From: Candidatus Zixiibacteriota bacterium
GTDB taxonomy: Bacteria; Zixibacteria; MSB-5A5; GN15; FEB-12
Length of the DNA stretch: 64,000 nucleotides
Direction: 5' to 3'
Assembly: GCA_022571985.1 (NCBI GenBank)
Contig: JACZWU010000004.1
Coordinates: 190,319 to 254,318, forward strand
Below the pieces are notes generated by a model that was not told the DNA's origin, made no database searches, and was given only the letters and a program-made list of their open reading frames with translations. This document shows, one piece after another, positions 25,928 through 36,994 of this stretch. Within the stretch, counting starts at the first letter, position 1, and each line of letters begins with the position of its first letter. The translations under genes and the position numbers were made by a program.

Positions 25928-27421
25928 ATGAGCAACGTCACCGAATATAAGAACTTTATTAACGGCCAATGGGTGGCCTCAAAATCAGGCCAGACCTACG
26001 AAAACCGAAACCCTGCTAATACTGACCAAATTATCGGACTCTTTCAGCAGTCAGTAGCCGCAGACGCTACCGCTGCAATCGAGGCCGCTTCGGCAGCTTT
26101 CAAAAAGTGGCGCCTGGTGCCGGCACCAAAACGGGGTGAGATTCTCTATAACGTTGCCAAAAGACTTTTTGATAATAAAGAAGAGCTAAGCTCTGATATG
26201 ACCCGCGAGATGGGCAAAGTCATCAAAGAAACCCGCGGCGATGTTCAGGAAGCTATCGATATGACTTTTTATATGGCCGGCGAAGGCCGCCGACTGTTTG
26301 GTATAACTACACCATCGGAGCTGGCTAATAAATTTAATATGACTATCAGGCAGCCGCTGGGTGTCTGCAGTTTCATTGCTCCCTGGAATTTTCCAATGGC
26401 AATTCCGGCCTGGAAAATGATGCCGGCGCTTATTTGCGGCAATACGATTGTGATTAAACCGTCGGAACATACACCTCTCTCGGTTGTCAATCTGATGAAA
26501 GCCTGTCACGAAGAAGGCGTACCCCCCGGTGTTATAAATATGGTCACCGGTGACGGTCCGGTGCTGGGCCCGGCGTTAATAACCGATCCCAGAGTAAAGA
26601 TAGTCTCGTTTACCGGCTCAACCCGCACCGGCCGGATAGTATCCGAAGCCTGCGCCAAAAATTTCAAGCATGCCTGTCTGGAAATGGGCGGCAAGAATGT
26701 AGAAATCGTCATGGATGACGCCAATCTTGAACTGGCGGTCGATGGCGCCTTATGGGGAGCCTTTGGCACCACCGGTCAGAGATGCACCGCCACCAGCCGG
26801 CTGGTCTGTCATAAAGATGTTATCGAAAAATTTACGTCAATGATAGTCGAACGGGCTAAAAAACTGCAAGTAGGCAACGGCCTTGATGAAGCCACCGATA
26901 TGGGACCTATCATAAATCAAAAACAGCTCGACAATGTTATGAAATATATTGAAATCGGAAAATCTGAAGGCGCCAGACTCCAGACCGGCGGGGAGCGTCT
27001 GACCGGAGGAGAATATGACAAGGGCTACTTTGTGCAGCCGACCGTATTTACCGATGTCACTGCCGATATGCGCATCTGGAAAGAAGAAATATTCGGTCCG
27101 GTTTTAAGCATTGTCTCCTGTTCATCTCTGGATGAAGCCATCAATCTGGCCAACGATACTGTATACGGATTGTCGGCTTCAATTTACACTCAGGACGTTA
27201 ACAGCGCTTACACAGCCATGCGCGATATCAACACCGGCATCTTTTATGTCAACGCTCCGACTATCGGGGCCGAGACACATCTGCCCTTTGGCGGTACCAA
27301 AGAGACCGGCAACGGCCATCGCGAGGCCGGCACGGCAGCGCTTGATGTTTTCAGCGAATGGAAATCTATTTATGTTGATTTCTCAGGGAAACTTCAGAGA
27401 GCCCAAATCGACACGGAATAA
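25928..27421 (+). CDS. NAD(P)-dependent aldehyde dehydrogenase
   Basis: A 497-residue ALDH-superfamily enzyme oxidising an aldehyde to an acid. FINGQWV opens the fold, [15 protein letters not shown] and KPSEHTP bind cofactor, LEMGGKN carries general base Glu252, and [12 protein letters not shown] the nucleophile Cys286. The C-terminal [20 protein letters not shown] segment points to the aminoadipate/ketoglutarate-semialdehyde branch, but substrate cannot be fixed. GAACAGGAATTAA gives a modest ribosome-binding site. Confidence 0.92.
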   Translation: MSNVTEYKNFINGQWVASKSGQTYENRNPANTDQIIGLFQQSVAADATAAIEAASAAFKKWRLVPAPKRGEILYNVAKRLFDNKEELSSDMTREMGKVIKETRGDVQEAIDMTFYMAGEGRRLFGITTPSELANKFNMTIRQPLGVCSFIAPWNFPMAIPAWKMMPALICGNTIVIKPSEHTPLSVVNLMKACHEEGVPPGVINMVTGDGPVLGPALITDPRVKIVSFTGSTRTGRIVSEACAKNFKHACLEMGGKNVEIVMDDANLELAVDGALWGAFGTTGQRCTATSRLVCHKDVIEKFTSMIVERAKKLQVGNGLDEATDMGPIINQKQLDNVMKYIEIGKSEGARLQTGGERLTGGEYDKGYFVQPTVFTDVTADMRIWKEEIFGPVLSIVSCSSLDEAINLANDTVYGLSASIYTQDVNSAYTAMRDINTGIFYVNAPTIGAETHLPFGGTKETGNGHREAGTAALDVFSEWKSIYVDFSGKLQRAQIDTE

Positions 27422-27424
27422 AAA

Positions 27425-27514
27425 ATGGCTAAATGCAAATTCATAGATAATCACTTGAGCGGATTTTTGGCTCTCTATCTCATTCTCTTTATCTGGATGG
27501 CTTCCTCCATTTAG
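27425..27514 (+). CDS. Possible 29-residue single-helix membrane peptide
   Basis: An ATG four bases behind the aldehyde dehydrogenase opens a 29-codon frame, MAKCKFIDNHL followed by a hydrophobic helix (SGFLALYLILFIWMASSI). Composition fits a small membrane peptide, but there is no ribosome-binding site and it could be chance. Confidence 0.25.
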   Translation: MAKCKFIDNHLSGFLALYLILFIWMASSI

Positions 27515-27582
27515 TTGTTTTATCACTCTGACAGGCTATCACAGAAAACTAAAATTTATCTTTGAATTTATTGGAGAAAACA

Positions 27583-28941
27583 ATGTCAAATAAGAAAAGA
27601 AAAGTGATAATAATGGGAGCCGCCGGACGGGACTTCCACAATTTTAATACAATGTATCGCGATAACGCACAGGTCGAAGTGGTAGCCTTTACAGCCACTC
27701 AGATTCCTGATATTGACGGACGCAAATATCCGGCAAAACTGGCCGGCAAATTGTATCCCAAAGGGATTCCCATCTACGAAGAAAAAGAATTACTTGGTCT
27801 GATAGCCAAGCATGATATTGATGAAGTCATTTTTTCTTACTCGGACGTGCCTTATCAGTACGTTATGGATAAAGCCGCTCATGTCATGTCCGCCGGTGCC
27901 AGGTTTGCAGTCGAGGGCGGCGATCCGACCATGATTAAGTCAAACAAACCAGTGGTGGCTGTCTGTGCTATCAGAACCGGCTGTGGCAAATCGCAGACAA
28001 CCCGTCGCGTAGCAGAAATTCTGCAGCAGCTGGGCAAAAAAGTGGTGGCTATTCGCCACCCCATGCCTTACGGCGATCTGACCAAACAAATCAACCAGCG
28101 CTTTGCAAAACTAAGTGACCTTGATAAGCACGACTGTACTATCGAAGAGCGGGAAGAATACGAGCCGCATATCAGAGCCGGAGTAATTATCTATGCCGGC
28201 ATTGACTACGAAAAAATTATCCGTGATGCCGAAAAAGAAGCCGACGTAATTCTCTGGGATGGCGGCAACAACGACATGCCTTTTTACAAGCCGGATCTGC
28301 TTATCACAGTCGTTGACCCGCATAGAGCAGGGCATGAGCTGTCATATTATCCCGGCCAGAATAATCTGATCATGGCCGACGTGATTGTTATAAACAAGAT
28401 AGACTCTGCCGATGCCGACGGCATTTCTGAGGTTCGCGCTAATATTAATTCACAAAACCCGAATGCTATCGTAATAGACGCCGCTTCACCGCTGACTCTT
28501 GACAAGCCGCAGCTTATCAAAGGCAAGAGAGTTCTGGTAATCGAAGATGGACCGACTTTAACCCACGGTGAAATGGCCTACGGCGCCGGGGTGGTTGCTG
28601 CCGAAAAATTTGGCGCTGCCGAATTAGTTGACCCTCGGCCATATACAGTCCGTTCAATCTCGGAGACTTTCGAGAAGTATCCGGAGATTGGAATTTTGCT
28701 GCCGGCCATGGGCTATGGCGACAGTCAGGTAAAAGACCTTGAGACCACTATCAACAAAACCAAATGTGATGTCGTCATCATTGCCACCCCGATAGATTTA
28801 AGCCGGATTCTGAAAATTAACAAACCAACTGTACGGGTAAGCTATAACCTTCAGGAAATCGGTTCACCCAACCTTACGGAAGTTCTGACAGACTTTGTTA
28901 ACAAAGGCCAGAAGTCTTCCGCTAAGAAGAGCAAGAAATAG
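27583..28941 (+). CDS. Predicted P-loop GTPase, cyclic 2,3-diphosphoglycerate synthetase-like (COG2403)
   Basis: A 452-residue protein. Residues 1-115 form a Rossmann-like domain (KVIIMGAAGRDFHNF); a second domain carries the P-loop TGCGKSQTT (132-140), DVILWDGGNNDMPF and VVINKIDSAD, a GTPase-like NKxD. This layout matches COG2403, to which archaeal cyclic 2,3-diphosphoglycerate synthetases are related. GGAG at about 27572 places the start at the ATG at 27583 rather than the upstream TTG. It is followed by carbamate kinase, a pairing I recall from other genomes. Substrate in bacteria unknown. Confidence 0.82.
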   Translation: MSNKKRKVIIMGAAGRDFHNFNTMYRDNAQVEVVAFTATQIPDIDGRKYPAKLAGKLYPKGIPIYEEKELLGLIAKHDIDEVIFSYSDVPYQYVMDKAAHVMSAGARFAVEGGDPTMIKSNKPVVAVCAIRTGCGKSQTTRRVAEILQQLGKKVVAIRHPMPYGDLTKQINQRFAKLSDLDKHDCTIEEREEYEPHIRAGVIIYAGIDYEKIIRDAEKEADVILWDGGNNDMPFYKPDLLITVVDPHRAGHELSYYPGQNNLIMADVIVINKIDSADADGISEVRANINSQNPNAIVIDAASPLTLDKPQLIKGKRVLVIEDGPTLTHGEMAYGAGVVAAEKFGAAELVDPRPYTVRSISETFEKYPEIGILLPAMGYGDSQVKDLETTINKTKCDVVIIATPIDLSRILKINKPTVRVSYNLQEIGSPNLTEVLTDFVNKGQKSSAKKSKK

Positions 28942-28966
28942 TTTTTTGCCTGAGGCTTAGAGAATA

Positions 28967-29914
28967 ATGTCCGGTAAAACAGCAGTTGTCGCTCTGGGTG
29001 GGCATGCCATAACGCATCCCGACTTAGAAGACACTATCGCTAATCAGTTCTCAAACACCAGAGAATCTCTGAATGGTGTAATAGATCTGATTAACGAAGG
29101 TTACAATTTAGTCATAACCCACGGCAACGGTCCGCAAGTCGGCAATGTGCTTTTGCGCATTGAACTGGCCAGGGGTCAAGCGCCGATTTTGCCTTTGGGC
29201 GTCTGCGTGGCCGATACCGAAGGCGGTATGGGCTATATGATTGAACAGTCACTGCAAAACAGACTTCGTGCGGAAAAAATAAACAGGCCGGTGGTAACGC
29301 TTATTACGCAGGTAGTAGTAGCTGAAAATGATCCGGCCGTACATAATCCGACTAAGTTTATCGGACAGTTTTACTCAGAAGAAGAGGCCAGAGATTTTGA
29401 GAAGTCCCGCGACTGGACAATGAAAGAAGATTCGGAGCGCGGCTTTCGTCGAGTGGTGCCCTCACCAATGCCCTTAAAAATTGTGGCAGCGGAAACGTTA
29501 AAAAAGTTAGTCGCTAGCGGCACAATTGTAATTGCCGGCGGTGGCGGTGGTATTCCGGTTTACATCGACAAAAACGGCAATTACGAAGGCATGGATGCGG
29601 TCATAGACAAAGACCTGGCCTCGGCTGTAATCGGCAAAGAAATCGGCGCCGACATCCTGGTGATCCTGACTTCGGTTGATAAAGTTGCTCTGAATTTTGG
29701 CACGCCAGAGCAGCAGAATATTGATAAGATGACGCTCTCAGAGGCCAAGAAGTATCACAGCCAGGGTCACTTTGCGGCAGGCTCGATGGGACCCAAAATA
29801 AAAGCCGCTATTAAATTTTTAGAAGAGGGCGGCAGTCTGGTTACTATTTCGAATGTACCGGATGCTCATAATGCAATTCTTGGAAAAGCCGGCACAATTA
29901 TTGTGCCCAATTAG
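28967..29914 (+). CDS. arcC: Carbamate kinase
   Basis: A 315-residue amino-acid-kinase-fold enzyme interconverting carbamoyl phosphate plus ADP with carbamate plus ATP. VVALGGHAI and ITHGNGPQVGN form the substrate loops, AGGGGGIPVY the nucleotide loop, and DKDLASAVIG plus GSMGPKIKAA the conserved C-terminal motifs. No arginine deiminase or ornithine transcarbamylase is nearby, so a link to the upstream COG2403 protein is likelier than the classic ADI pathway here. Confidence 0.95.
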   Translation: MSGKTAVVALGGHAITHPDLEDTIANQFSNTRESLNGVIDLINEGYNLVITHGNGPQVGNVLLRIELARGQAPILPLGVCVADTEGGMGYMIEQSLQNRLRAEKINRPVVTLITQVVVAENDPAVHNPTKFIGQFYSEEEARDFEKSRDWTMKEDSERGFRRVVPSPMPLKIVAAETLKKLVASGTIVIAGGGGGIPVYIDKNGNYEGMDAVIDKDLASAVIGKEIGADILVILTSVDKVALNFGTPEQQNIDKMTLSEAKKYHSQGHFAAGSMGPKIKAAIKFLEEGGSLVTISNVPDAHNAILGKAGTIIVPN

Positions 29915-29921
29915 AAACAAA

Positions 29922-31334
29922 ATGTCAGAAATCAGCCTTGACTTGATAAAAGCCGTTCAAAAAAACGGCATCATATACGAAGTCGGCGGTGCCGTGCGTG
30001 ACCGGCTTTTGCTTCACGAAAAGCCGACCAAAGACTGCGATTATCTGGTCACCGGAATCCCGTACGATGAACTCACTAAAATATTAAGAAAATTCGGACG
30101 GGTCGATCTGGTCGGCCGGAGTTTTGGTGTCATAAAATTTACTCAAGACATAGACGATATCAAGCACACTTTTGACATAACCCTCCCGCGCAAAGAGCAT
30201 TCGACCGGAGTCGGACATAAAGACTTTGCTGTTTCATTTGATCCCTCGCTACCGGTCGAAGAGGACCTCAAGCGCCGCGATTTTACCATAAACGCCATTG
30301 CCAGAGTTCTTGACTCAGGTGAACTGGTCGACCCCTTAGGCGGAGTCAAAGACTTAGAAAACAGAACTTTAAAAATGGTTTCAGAGAATTCTTTCGAAGA
30401 AGACCCCTTAAGAATGCTGCGGGCTGTTCAATTGAGTGCGCGATTTGAACTTACTATTGAAGATAAAACTCTGGACTCATTAAAAGAACACCACGCTTTG
30501 ATATCGTCTATCTCAGCCGAGCGGATTGCCGAGGAACTCAACAAACTTTTGATTCATGCCGAAAAACCATCCGAAGGATTCAGACTGATGCAGTCAACCG
30601 GACTCTTAAATGATATATTACCACAGCTCCAGGAGTGCGTTGCCGTTGACCAGCCCGGCGGCTATCATCGCTGGGATGTTTTTGAGCATACCATCCGTAC
30701 CATAGATGAATGCAGGCAAAATTTGAGACTTCGTCTGGCGGCGCTCTTTCATGATATCAGAAAGCCGCAGCATAAAGAGATTAAAGATGACGGCTGTACT
30801 TTCTACGGGCATGAAATTGGCGGCGCCAAAGCGGCCAAAAGATGGCTGCGTGACTACCGCTATCCCATCGATTTGACCGGCGAAGTTGTCACTCTGGTCG
30901 AGCGGCATATGTTCACCACCGATGTTTTGGACAAAGGCGTAAGACGCTTGATACGCAAGGTCGGCCTGGAACTTATTTTTGACCTGCTTGATCTGCGGCG
31001 GGCGGATGTGATTGCCCAGGGCATGGGTGGCATTACTGATGATGTCGACGAGCTTGAAGCCAGAATCCGTCAGGAAATAGACAAAAAATCTCCCTTTGGA
31101 CTGAAAGATTTGCCACTTAAGGGTGGGCAATTAATGAAATTGCTGAAACTTGAGAGCGGACCGGCCATTGGTGAGATTTTAAATCATCTTTTGGAGCAGG
31201 TTCTGGACTTTCCTGAAAAAAATATCATAAGCGAGCTTGAAAGTATGGCAAAAGATTACTATCAAGAGAACCTGAATAAACTATTGGAACTAAACAGGAA
31301 ACGACTTAAGGACACCAATAATGAAAATTCATGA
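29922..31334 (+). CDS. CCA-adding-type tRNA nucleotidyltransferase with HD domain
   Basis: A 470-residue class-II nucleotidyltransferase. VGGAVRDRLL and CDYLVTG form the catalytic GS/DxD region, RRDFTINAIA and PLRMLRAVQLSARF the neck motifs, and the C-terminal half contains an HD-type site (LAALFHDIRKPQH). It probably repairs or adds the tRNA 3' CCA end; a poly(A) polymerase role is possible since these families share the core. The frame opens earlier at 29853, but the ATG at 29922 lies eight bases behind arcC and starts the recognised domain. It overlaps sucC by 14 bases. Confidence 0.88.
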   Translation: MSEISLDLIKAVQKNGIIYEVGGAVRDRLLLHEKPTKDCDYLVTGIPYDELTKILRKFGRVDLVGRSFGVIKFTQDIDDIKHTFDITLPRKEHSTGVGHKDFAVSFDPSLPVEEDLKRRDFTINAIARVLDSGELVDPLGGVKDLENRTLKMVSENSFEEDPLRMLRAVQLSARFELTIEDKTLDSLKEHHALISSISAERIAEELNKLLIHAEKPSEGFRLMQSTGLLNDILPQLQECVAVDQPGGYHRWDVFEHTIRTIDECRQNLRLRLAALFHDIRKPQHKEIKDDGCTFYGHEIGGAKAAKRWLRDYRYPIDLTGEVVTLVERHMFTTDVLDKGVRRLIRKVGLELIFDLLDLRRADVIAQGMGGITDDVDELEARIRQEIDKKSPFGLKDLPLKGGQLMKLLKLESGPAIGEILNHLLEQVLDFPEKNIISELESMAKDYYQENLNKLLELNRKRLKDTNNENS

Positions 31335-32460
31335 ATACCAGGCTAAGGAACTGTTCAAGCAGGCCGGTATCCCTGTTCCTGAAGGAAAAGTGGCCAGCGA
31401 TGTTGCTGAAGTTGTAAGCATCGCAGAAGAATACAAAAAGTCGGTAATGATCAAGTCTCAGGTGCATGTCGGCGGACGGGGTAAAGCCGGCGGTATCAAA
31501 TATGCAGAGAACCCGGAATCTGCAAAAATTCTGGCTCAGCAGATTATTGGCATGAAAATAAAAGGTCTGACTGTTAAGAAAGTTCTGGTAACAGTCGCCG
31601 AGGATATTTTGTCCGAAGCATATGTCGGCATTATCTTAGATCGTAACAGTAAGACACCGGTCATAATGGTTTCATCAGCCGGCGGCATTGATATTGAAGA
31701 AGTTGCCGCTAAGACTCCTCACAAGATTTTCAAGATGAGTATTGACCCGGTCGAAGGTTTGCAGCCGTTCCAGGCCAAAATACTGGCCTACAAATTGTAC
31801 CGGGATATTGGCCAGGTGCGTGAAGCATCTGATATCATCACAAAAATGTACAGACTTTTCTGGAAATATGACGCTTCTCTTATTGAAATAAATCCTCTGA
31901 TTACCAATCAGTCCGGCAAAGTCGTCGCACTCGATGCCAAATTTAATGTCGATGACAACGGGCTTTTCAGAAACAGCGAAATTGAAAAGATGCGCGACCT
32001 TGACGCCGAAGACCCGGCGGAAATCGAAGCCCGTGATGGCGGCCTGTCGTTTGTCAAACTGGACGGGAATATCGGCTGCATTGTCAACGGAGCCGGACTG
32101 GCTATGGCCACCATGGACTTAGTCAAACGCTACGGTGGGGAGCCGGCAAACTTTCTGGATATCGGAGGCTCGTCAAATCCCCAAAAAGTTGTAACTGCCA
32201 TGAAGATTATTTTAGAAGATTCGAAAGTAAGAGCAATTTTGTTTAATATTTTTGGCGGGATAACGCGCTGTGACGATGTTGCCAACGGCATTGTCGCCGC
32301 CTTTGAAGAACTAAAACCGACCATTCCGGTGGTAGTCAGACTTACCGGCACCAACGAAGAAAAAGCACACAAAATTCTAAAAAAAGTTAAGCTGCCGTAC
32401 GGTGAGACTCTTGACGAAGTTGTCAAAAAAGCCATCGAACTGGCCGGAATTGCCGCCTGA
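31321..32460 (+). CDS. sucC: Succinate-CoA ligase, beta subunit
   Basis: A 379-residue ATP-grasp subunit. [12 protein letters not shown] is the family start, [11 protein letters not shown] the nucleotide loop, EINPLI the metal site, and [13 protein letters not shown] plus [11 protein letters not shown] the CoA/phosphohistidine interface. Converts succinyl-CoA to succinate with ATP/GTP formation together with SucD. AAGGA at about 31306 lies within the end of the preceding gene; sucD follows. Confidence 0.96.
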   Translation: MKIHEYQAKELFKQAGIPVPEGKVASDVAEVVSIAEEYKKSVMIKSQVHVGGRGKAGGIKYAENPESAKILAQQIIGMKIKGLTVKKVLVTVAEDILSEAYVGIILDRNSKTPVIMVSSAGGIDIEEVAAKTPHKIFKMSIDPVEGLQPFQAKILAYKLYRDIGQVREASDIITKMYRLFWKYDASLIEINPLITNQSGKVVALDAKFNVDDNGLFRNSEIEKMRDLDAEDPAEIEARDGGLSFVKLDGNIGCIVNGAGLAMATMDLVKRYGGEPANFLDIGGSSNPQKVVTAMKIILEDSKVRAILFNIFGGITRCDDVANGIVAAFEELKPTIPVVVRLTGTNEEKAHKILKKVKLPYGETLDEVVKKAIELAGIAA

Positions 32461-32488
32461 TTTCAAATGTCATCAGAGGAAAGAATTA

Positions 32489-33493
32489 ATGTCAATTTTC
32501 ATAAATAAAAAAACCAGACTTATTGTACAGGGCATAACCGGACGCGACGGCTCGTTTCATGCCGCTCAGATGAAAAGCTACGGCACCAAAGTAGTCGGCG
32601 GTGTTACTCCCGGCAAAGGCGGCAGTAAAGTTTCCGGCATCCCGGTTTTTAATACTGTCGCAGATGCTGTCGAAAAGACAAATGCAAATACATCGGTCAT
32701 CTATGTGCCGCCCCAATTTGCTGCAGATGCGATTTACGAAGCAGTCGATGCCAAAATCGAATTAGTCATCTGCATCACCGAAGGCATCCCGGCCAATGAC
32801 ATGATGAAAGTTTATGCTTATGTCAAAAAAAGAGGCGCCAGGCTGATTGGTCCTAACTGTCCCGGTCTGATTTCACCCGGTGAAAGCAAAGTCGGAATAA
32901 TGCCGGGGAATATAGTTAAAAAGGGAAATGTCGGCGTAGTTTCACGTTCCGGTACTCTCACTTACGAGGCAATCTGGGCGCTGACTCTGGCGGGGATTGG
33001 ACAGTCGACCTGTATCGGCATCGGCGGTGACCAGATAATCGGCACAAATTTTATCGACTGCTTAAGAGAGTTCCAAAATGACCGGTCGACCAAAGCGATT
33101 GTGCTGATCGGTGAAATCGGCGGGTCAGACGAAGAAGAAGCAGCGGCATTTATCAAAAAGAAAGTCAGTAAGCCGGTCGTTGGTTTTATCGCCGGTCGCA
33201 CCGCTCCGGCTGATGTGCGCATGGGTCACGCCGGTGCAATTATATCCGGTTTGAGCGGCACTGCTGAAGATAAGGTCATAGCACTGGAAAAAGCCGGGGT
33301 GCCGGTGGCTGAATCACCGACAGAAATTCCTGCTCTGGTCAAGCTGCTTTTAAGTGGCGGTAAACCGATTTTCAAATCAAGATTGAAAGCAAGAAAGAAA
33401 AAGAAAAGCAGCACAGCTGCCAAAAAAATCAAAATCAAGGCAGTTAAGAAAAAATTTGCAGCCTCAATGACGTTCAAAGGAAAACAAAAATGA
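32489..33493 (+). CDS. sucD: Succinate-CoA ligase, alpha subunit, with lysine-rich C-terminal tail
   Basis: A 334-residue CoA-binding subunit; the family is normally ~290. [22 protein letters not shown] and the phosphorylated His in [10 protein letters not shown] are present. The final 40 residues are an unusual tail with 16 Lys and two Arg (for instance [20 protein letters not shown]). AGAGGAAAG places the ATG at 32489 rather than the longer frame from 32402. The stop overlaps ndk (ATGA). Confidence 0.95.
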   Translation: MSIFINKKTRLIVQGITGRDGSFHAAQMKSYGTKVVGGVTPGKGGSKVSGIPVFNTVADAVEKTNANTSVIYVPPQFAADAIYEAVDAKIELVICITEGIPANDMMKVYAYVKKRGARLIGPNCPGLISPGESKVGIMPGNIVKKGNVGVVSRSGTLTYEAIWALTLAGIGQSTCIGIGGDQIIGTNFIDCLREFQNDRSTKAIVLIGEIGGSDEEEAAAFIKKKVSKPVVGFIAGRTAPADVRMGHAGAIISGLSGTAEDKVIALEKAGVPVAESPTEIPALVKLLLSGGKPIFKSRLKARKKKKSSTAAKKIKIKAVKKKFAASMTFKGKQK

Positions 33494-33891
33494 GCAGAAC
33501 TCTCTTAATAGTCAAACCTGACGCCACCAAAAGAAACCTGATAGGGCATATCGTAAGCCGGCTGGAGAAAGCCCGTTTCAAAATCGTAGAGATGAAAATG
33601 CTCAAGCTCAAAAAAAGTCAGGCCAGAGAATTTTACGCTGTCCACCAGGGCAAACACTTTCTGGATTCACTGGTCAAGTTTATGTGCTCCGGTACTATTG
33701 TCCCCATGGCTCTGGAAAAAGAGAACGCTGTCAAAGATTTAAGAGCCTTAATCGGAGCGACCGACCCTTCCAAAGCAGACTGTGGCACTATCCGTTTTGA
33801 GATTGCCAGAGATATAGAAAAAAATTCGGTGCATGCCTCAGACTCAGACGCCAATGCCAAAAGTGAGATAAGCTTTTTCTTTGATAATTAA
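33490..33891 (+). CDS. ndk: Nucleoside diphosphate kinase
   Basis: A 133-residue enzyme transferring gamma phosphate among nucleotides. [17 protein letters not shown] is the N-terminal signature and NSVHASDS carries phosphorylated His115. ATGA overlap with sucD couples it to succinyl-CoA ligase, which forms NTP; such proximity is seen in other genomes. Slightly shorter than the usual ~140 residues. Confidence 0.96.
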   Translation: MSRTLLIVKPDATKRNLIGHIVSRLEKARFKIVEMKMLKLKKSQAREFYAVHQGKHFLDSLVKFMCSGTIVPMALEKENAVKDLRALIGATDPSKADCGTIRFEIARDIEKNSVHASDSDANAKSEISFFFDN

Positions 33892-33950
33892 ATGCTGTTT
33901 ACGCTGATAAAAAAATTGATGTTACAGATATTATAAAAGGATGAAAAATA

Positions 33951-34877
33951 GTGAATAAGAAAGTTGCTGTGATAGGTGCCGGAAATGTCGGCGCAACCTG
34001 CGCTATGTATCTGGCCGAAGCAAACATAGCTGACATCGTCTTAGTCGATATCGCCGAGGGCATTCCGCAGGGCAAAGGACTTGATCTGACTCAGGCCGGG
34101 CCGGTGCGCGGATACAATGCTATGGTCAATGGCACCAATGATTTCAAAGATATTGAGGGAGCTAACATAATTATCGTCACCGCCGGTATGCCGCGCAAAC
34201 CGGGCATGTCACGTGAAGATTTGCTGACTGCCAATGCTGATATAACCAAATCAGTCGCCGAAAATATCAAAAAATATGCACCGGACAGTTTTGTGGTGAT
34301 GGTCGCCAACCCGCTTGACCTGATGACCTACCATATGCAAAAAATCACCGGTTTTCCCACCAATCGTGTTTTCGGTCAGGCCGGTGTGCTCGATTCGATA
34401 AGATTCAGGGCTTTTATCGCCATGGAACTGAATATTGCCATGACCGACACTCAAGCAATGGTACTCGGTGGCCACGGCGACACCATGGTGCCTATTCCGC
34501 GCTATACTACGGTGGCGGGCATTCCGATTTCTGAGCTTATTTCAGCAGAGCGCATCAAAGCTATCTGCGAACGTACTGCAGCCGGCGGCGGTGAAATAGT
34601 AAAACTTCTCAAAACCGGCTCGGCCTATTACGCACCGGCAGCGGCTTCGGTTGATATGTGTAAAGCAGTATTTAACGATGAAAAAAAATTACTGCCGGCC
34701 TCGGCGCACCTGACCGGACAGTATGGCATTGATGATATTTATATCGGAGTCCCGATTGTCTTAGGAGCCGGCGGCGTTGAAAAGATTATCGAACTGACAC
34801 TTGAAGATGGCGAACTGAAAGCGCTGCAAGGCTCAGCCGCAACCTACAAGAAACATTTAAGCGAACTTGGTTATTAA
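33951..34877 (+). CDS. mdh: Malate dehydrogenase, LDH-like type
   Basis: A 308-residue NAD-dependent enzyme. [14 protein letters not shown] is the Rossmann loop, [15 protein letters not shown] holds the substrate Arg loop that marks malate over lactate, and GGHGDTMVP carries the catalytic His. GTG start with AAAGGATG upstream. Third step of the sucC-sucD-ndk-mdh-icd TCA cluster. Confidence 0.97.
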   Translation: MNKKVAVIGAGNVGATCAMYLAEANIADIVLVDIAEGIPQGKGLDLTQAGPVRGYNAMVNGTNDFKDIEGANIIIVTAGMPRKPGMSREDLLTANADITKSVAENIKKYAPDSFVVMVANPLDLMTYHMQKITGFPTNRVFGQAGVLDSIRFRAFIAMELNIAMTDTQAMVLGGHGDTMVPIPRYTTVAGIPISELISAERIKAICERTAAGGGEIVKLLKTGSAYYAPAAASVDMCKAVFNDEKKLLPASAHLTGQYGIDDIYIGVPIVLGAGGVEKIIELTLEDGELKALQGSAATYKKHLSELGY

Positions 34878-34885
34878 TTTTTAGA

Positions 34886-36130
34886 ATGGCACCGAAATCA
34901 CATATCAAAGTTCCTGCCTCAGGCGAGCGAATCAAAATCAAGAACAAGAAGCTGGTCGTTCCTGATAATCCGATAATTCCTTTTATCGAGGGTGACGGCA
35001 TTGGTCCGGATATTTCCAAGGCAGCACTGCGGGTTCTGGATGCTGCTGTTAAGAAAGCGTTCAACAGCAAAAAGAAAATAGTCTGGATGGAAATCTATGC
35101 CGGCGAAAAAGCCAATAACTTATATAAAGAATGGCTGCCGGATGAAACCATCAAAGCTATCAAAAAATATGTTGTCGCTCTCAAAGGTCCTTTGACAACA
35201 CCGGTTGGCGGCGGCTTTCGCTCGTTAAATGTTACTCTTCGTCAGGTTTTAGACCTTTACGCCTGTGTTCGTCCGGTCCGTTATTTTGAGGGTGTCGGTT
35301 CGCCCGTTAAACATCCCGAAAAACTAGATGTCGTTATTTTTCGTGAGAACATTGAGGATGTCTACGCCGGTATAGAATGGAAAATGGGCAGCGCCGACGC
35401 CAAAAAAGTAATCGGCTGGTTAAATAAAAATATGAAAACTTCGATTCGTTCAGATTCCGGTCTGGGCGTCAAGCCGATTTCTGTTTTTGGCACCAAACGC
35501 TTAGTCCGCAAAGCTATACAGTATGCCATAGAAAAAAACCGTACGACGGTCACTCTGGTACACAAAGGCAACATTATGAAATACACCGAGGGCGCTTTTC
35601 GGGACTGGGGTTATGCTCTGGCCAAAAAAGAATTTGCCGGAAAAGTTATTACAGAAAAAGAACTCTGGAACAAATATAATGGCAAGCGTCCTAAAAATAA
35701 AATTGTCATCAATGATCGCATCGCTGACTCAATGTTTCAGCAGGTGCTCAGCCGTCCCGATGAATACGATATTCTGGCTACTCCGAATCTCAATGGCGAC
35801 TATCTCTCCGATGCCTGCGCCGCGCAGGTCGGCGGACTTGGCCTGGCGCCGGGTGGTAATATAGGAAATTATATCGGGTTGTTTGAGGCGACCCATGGCA
35901 CCGCCCCAAAATATGCCAACAAGGATGTCATAAATCCGGGCTCAGTTATTCTCTCAGGTGCTATGATGCTTGACTATCTCGGCTGGAATAAAGCTGCCAG
36001 ACTTGTCGAGAGTGCCCTTCAGAAAACCATCTCTCAGAAAACTGTTACTTATGACCTCGAAAGACAGATGAAAGGCGCTACCAAAGTCGGTACAGCGGAG
36101 TTTGCCTCAAAAATAATCGATAATATGTAG
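34886..36130 (+). CDS. icd: Isocitrate dehydrogenase, probably NADP-dependent
   Basis: A 414-residue homodimeric-type [14 protein letters not shown] and the substrate loop [11 protein letters not shown] (Ser and Arg contact isocitrate) are present; [30 protein letters not shown] and [16 protein letters not shown] complete the active site; [10 protein letters not shown] is the cofactor-side loop. Starts eight bases after mdh. Its first 25 residues are Lys-rich. Confidence 0.96.
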   Translation: MAPKSHIKVPASGERIKIKNKKLVVPDNPIIPFIEGDGIGPDISKAALRVLDAAVKKAFNSKKKIVWMEIYAGEKANNLYKEWLPDETIKAIKKYVVALKGPLTTPVGGGFRSLNVTLRQVLDLYACVRPVRYFEGVGSPVKHPEKLDVVIFRENIEDVYAGIEWKMGSADAKKVIGWLNKNMKTSIRSDSGLGVKPISVFGTKRLVRKAIQYAIEKNRTTVTLVHKGNIMKYTEGAFRDWGYALAKKEFAGKVITEKELWNKYNGKRPKNKIVINDRIADSMFQQVLSRPDEYDILATPNLNGDYLSDACAAQVGGLGLAPGGNIGNYIGLFEATHGTAPKYANKDVINPGSVILSGAMMLDYLGWNKAARLVESALQKTISQKTVTYDLERQMKGATKVGTAEFASKIIDNM

Positions 36131-36222
36131 ATTATTCTTAGCCCGTTTTATCTGGCCTCTAATGACTATGATTTGTATAACTTTTGAGAAGATTTAGCGG
36201 AACTAATTTTTTGGAGTAAAAT

Positions 36223-36900
36223 ATGTTCAAAATAACAAAGCTCTTTATAATCCTCGCCGTCGCTCTGGCTCTACTGCCAATAGAAAACGTCAGCGCTATC
36301 ACCCGAGTTGCCAAAACTGTACGCTTTCTTGAATACTATGCGGGAGTTTCAACTCCTGTCGGCAGTCGCAATGGGTTCCCCGGGGATGGAATTGCTTTCC
36401 CAACTTCTAAAAAAGTTAACTCGAGCGATATTTATGATAACTCGTTTCATTTCGGAATTAGCTATGGTCAAATACATCGATCGAATTTATTGGGATTAAT
36501 TGGTTTTCGTTTTACTAAGCACGAATTTCTTGATACAATAAAAATTTCAGATACACTAAGTTTGATATTAACAGGTGACCCTACTCTTAGTCAGTTTGAC
36601 TTGGATTTCAGCATTAATTACCTGCTACTAGATTTCTACAACTCATCATTTGTGCCATATGTGGGCGTTGGAATTCAAGCCGGTATTCTGGTAATATCAG
36701 AAAAGGGCTTTGAGTCCAGACGCGAAACAACTCTCGGTCTGAGTTTAAATTTTGGAGCGGATTTGAAGCTCTCGTCAGCTAAAAATGGTACGCCTATGTG
36801 GACTCTGGCTTCTATAAACAGTTACAATTTATATGGATTCAACGAAAAACCAATATACCTAAATATTGGGCTAGGCCTCAGATACTATTTCCGTCCCTAA
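36223..36900 (+). CDS. Exported, probably outer-membrane barrel protein, unknown
   Basis: A 225-residue protein with signal peptide ~1-25 (LALLPIENVSA). The body alternates hydrophobic and polar residues (FDLDFSINYLLLDFY, FVPYVGVGIQAGILV) and ends LGLRYYFRP. A barrel of about eight strands is the simplest reading. TTGGAG precedes the ATG. No recognised family. Confidence 0.65.
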   Translation: MFKITKLFIILAVALALLPIENVSAITRVAKTVRFLEYYAGVSTPVGSRNGFPGDGIAFPTSKKVNSSDIYDNSFHFGISYGQIHRSNLLGLIGFRFTKHEFLDTIKISDTLSLILTGDPTLSQFDLDFSINYLLLDFYNSSFVPYVGVGIQAGILVISEKGFESRRETTLGLSLNFGADLKLSSAKNGTPMWTLASINSYNLYGFNEKPIYLNIGLGLRYYFRP

Positions 36901-36994
36901 AGAGCCGGTACTATATTTGCTCAAGTATAACCGGATTTGAGTGCTTTCTATTTTATCCGTTTATGGGCACACAATCTGAAATAAGGCATAATTG

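Noticed and set aside
30618-31130. A 170-codon minus-strand frame
   Set aside because: It is antisense to the tRNA nucleotidyltransferase, whose motifs are clear.
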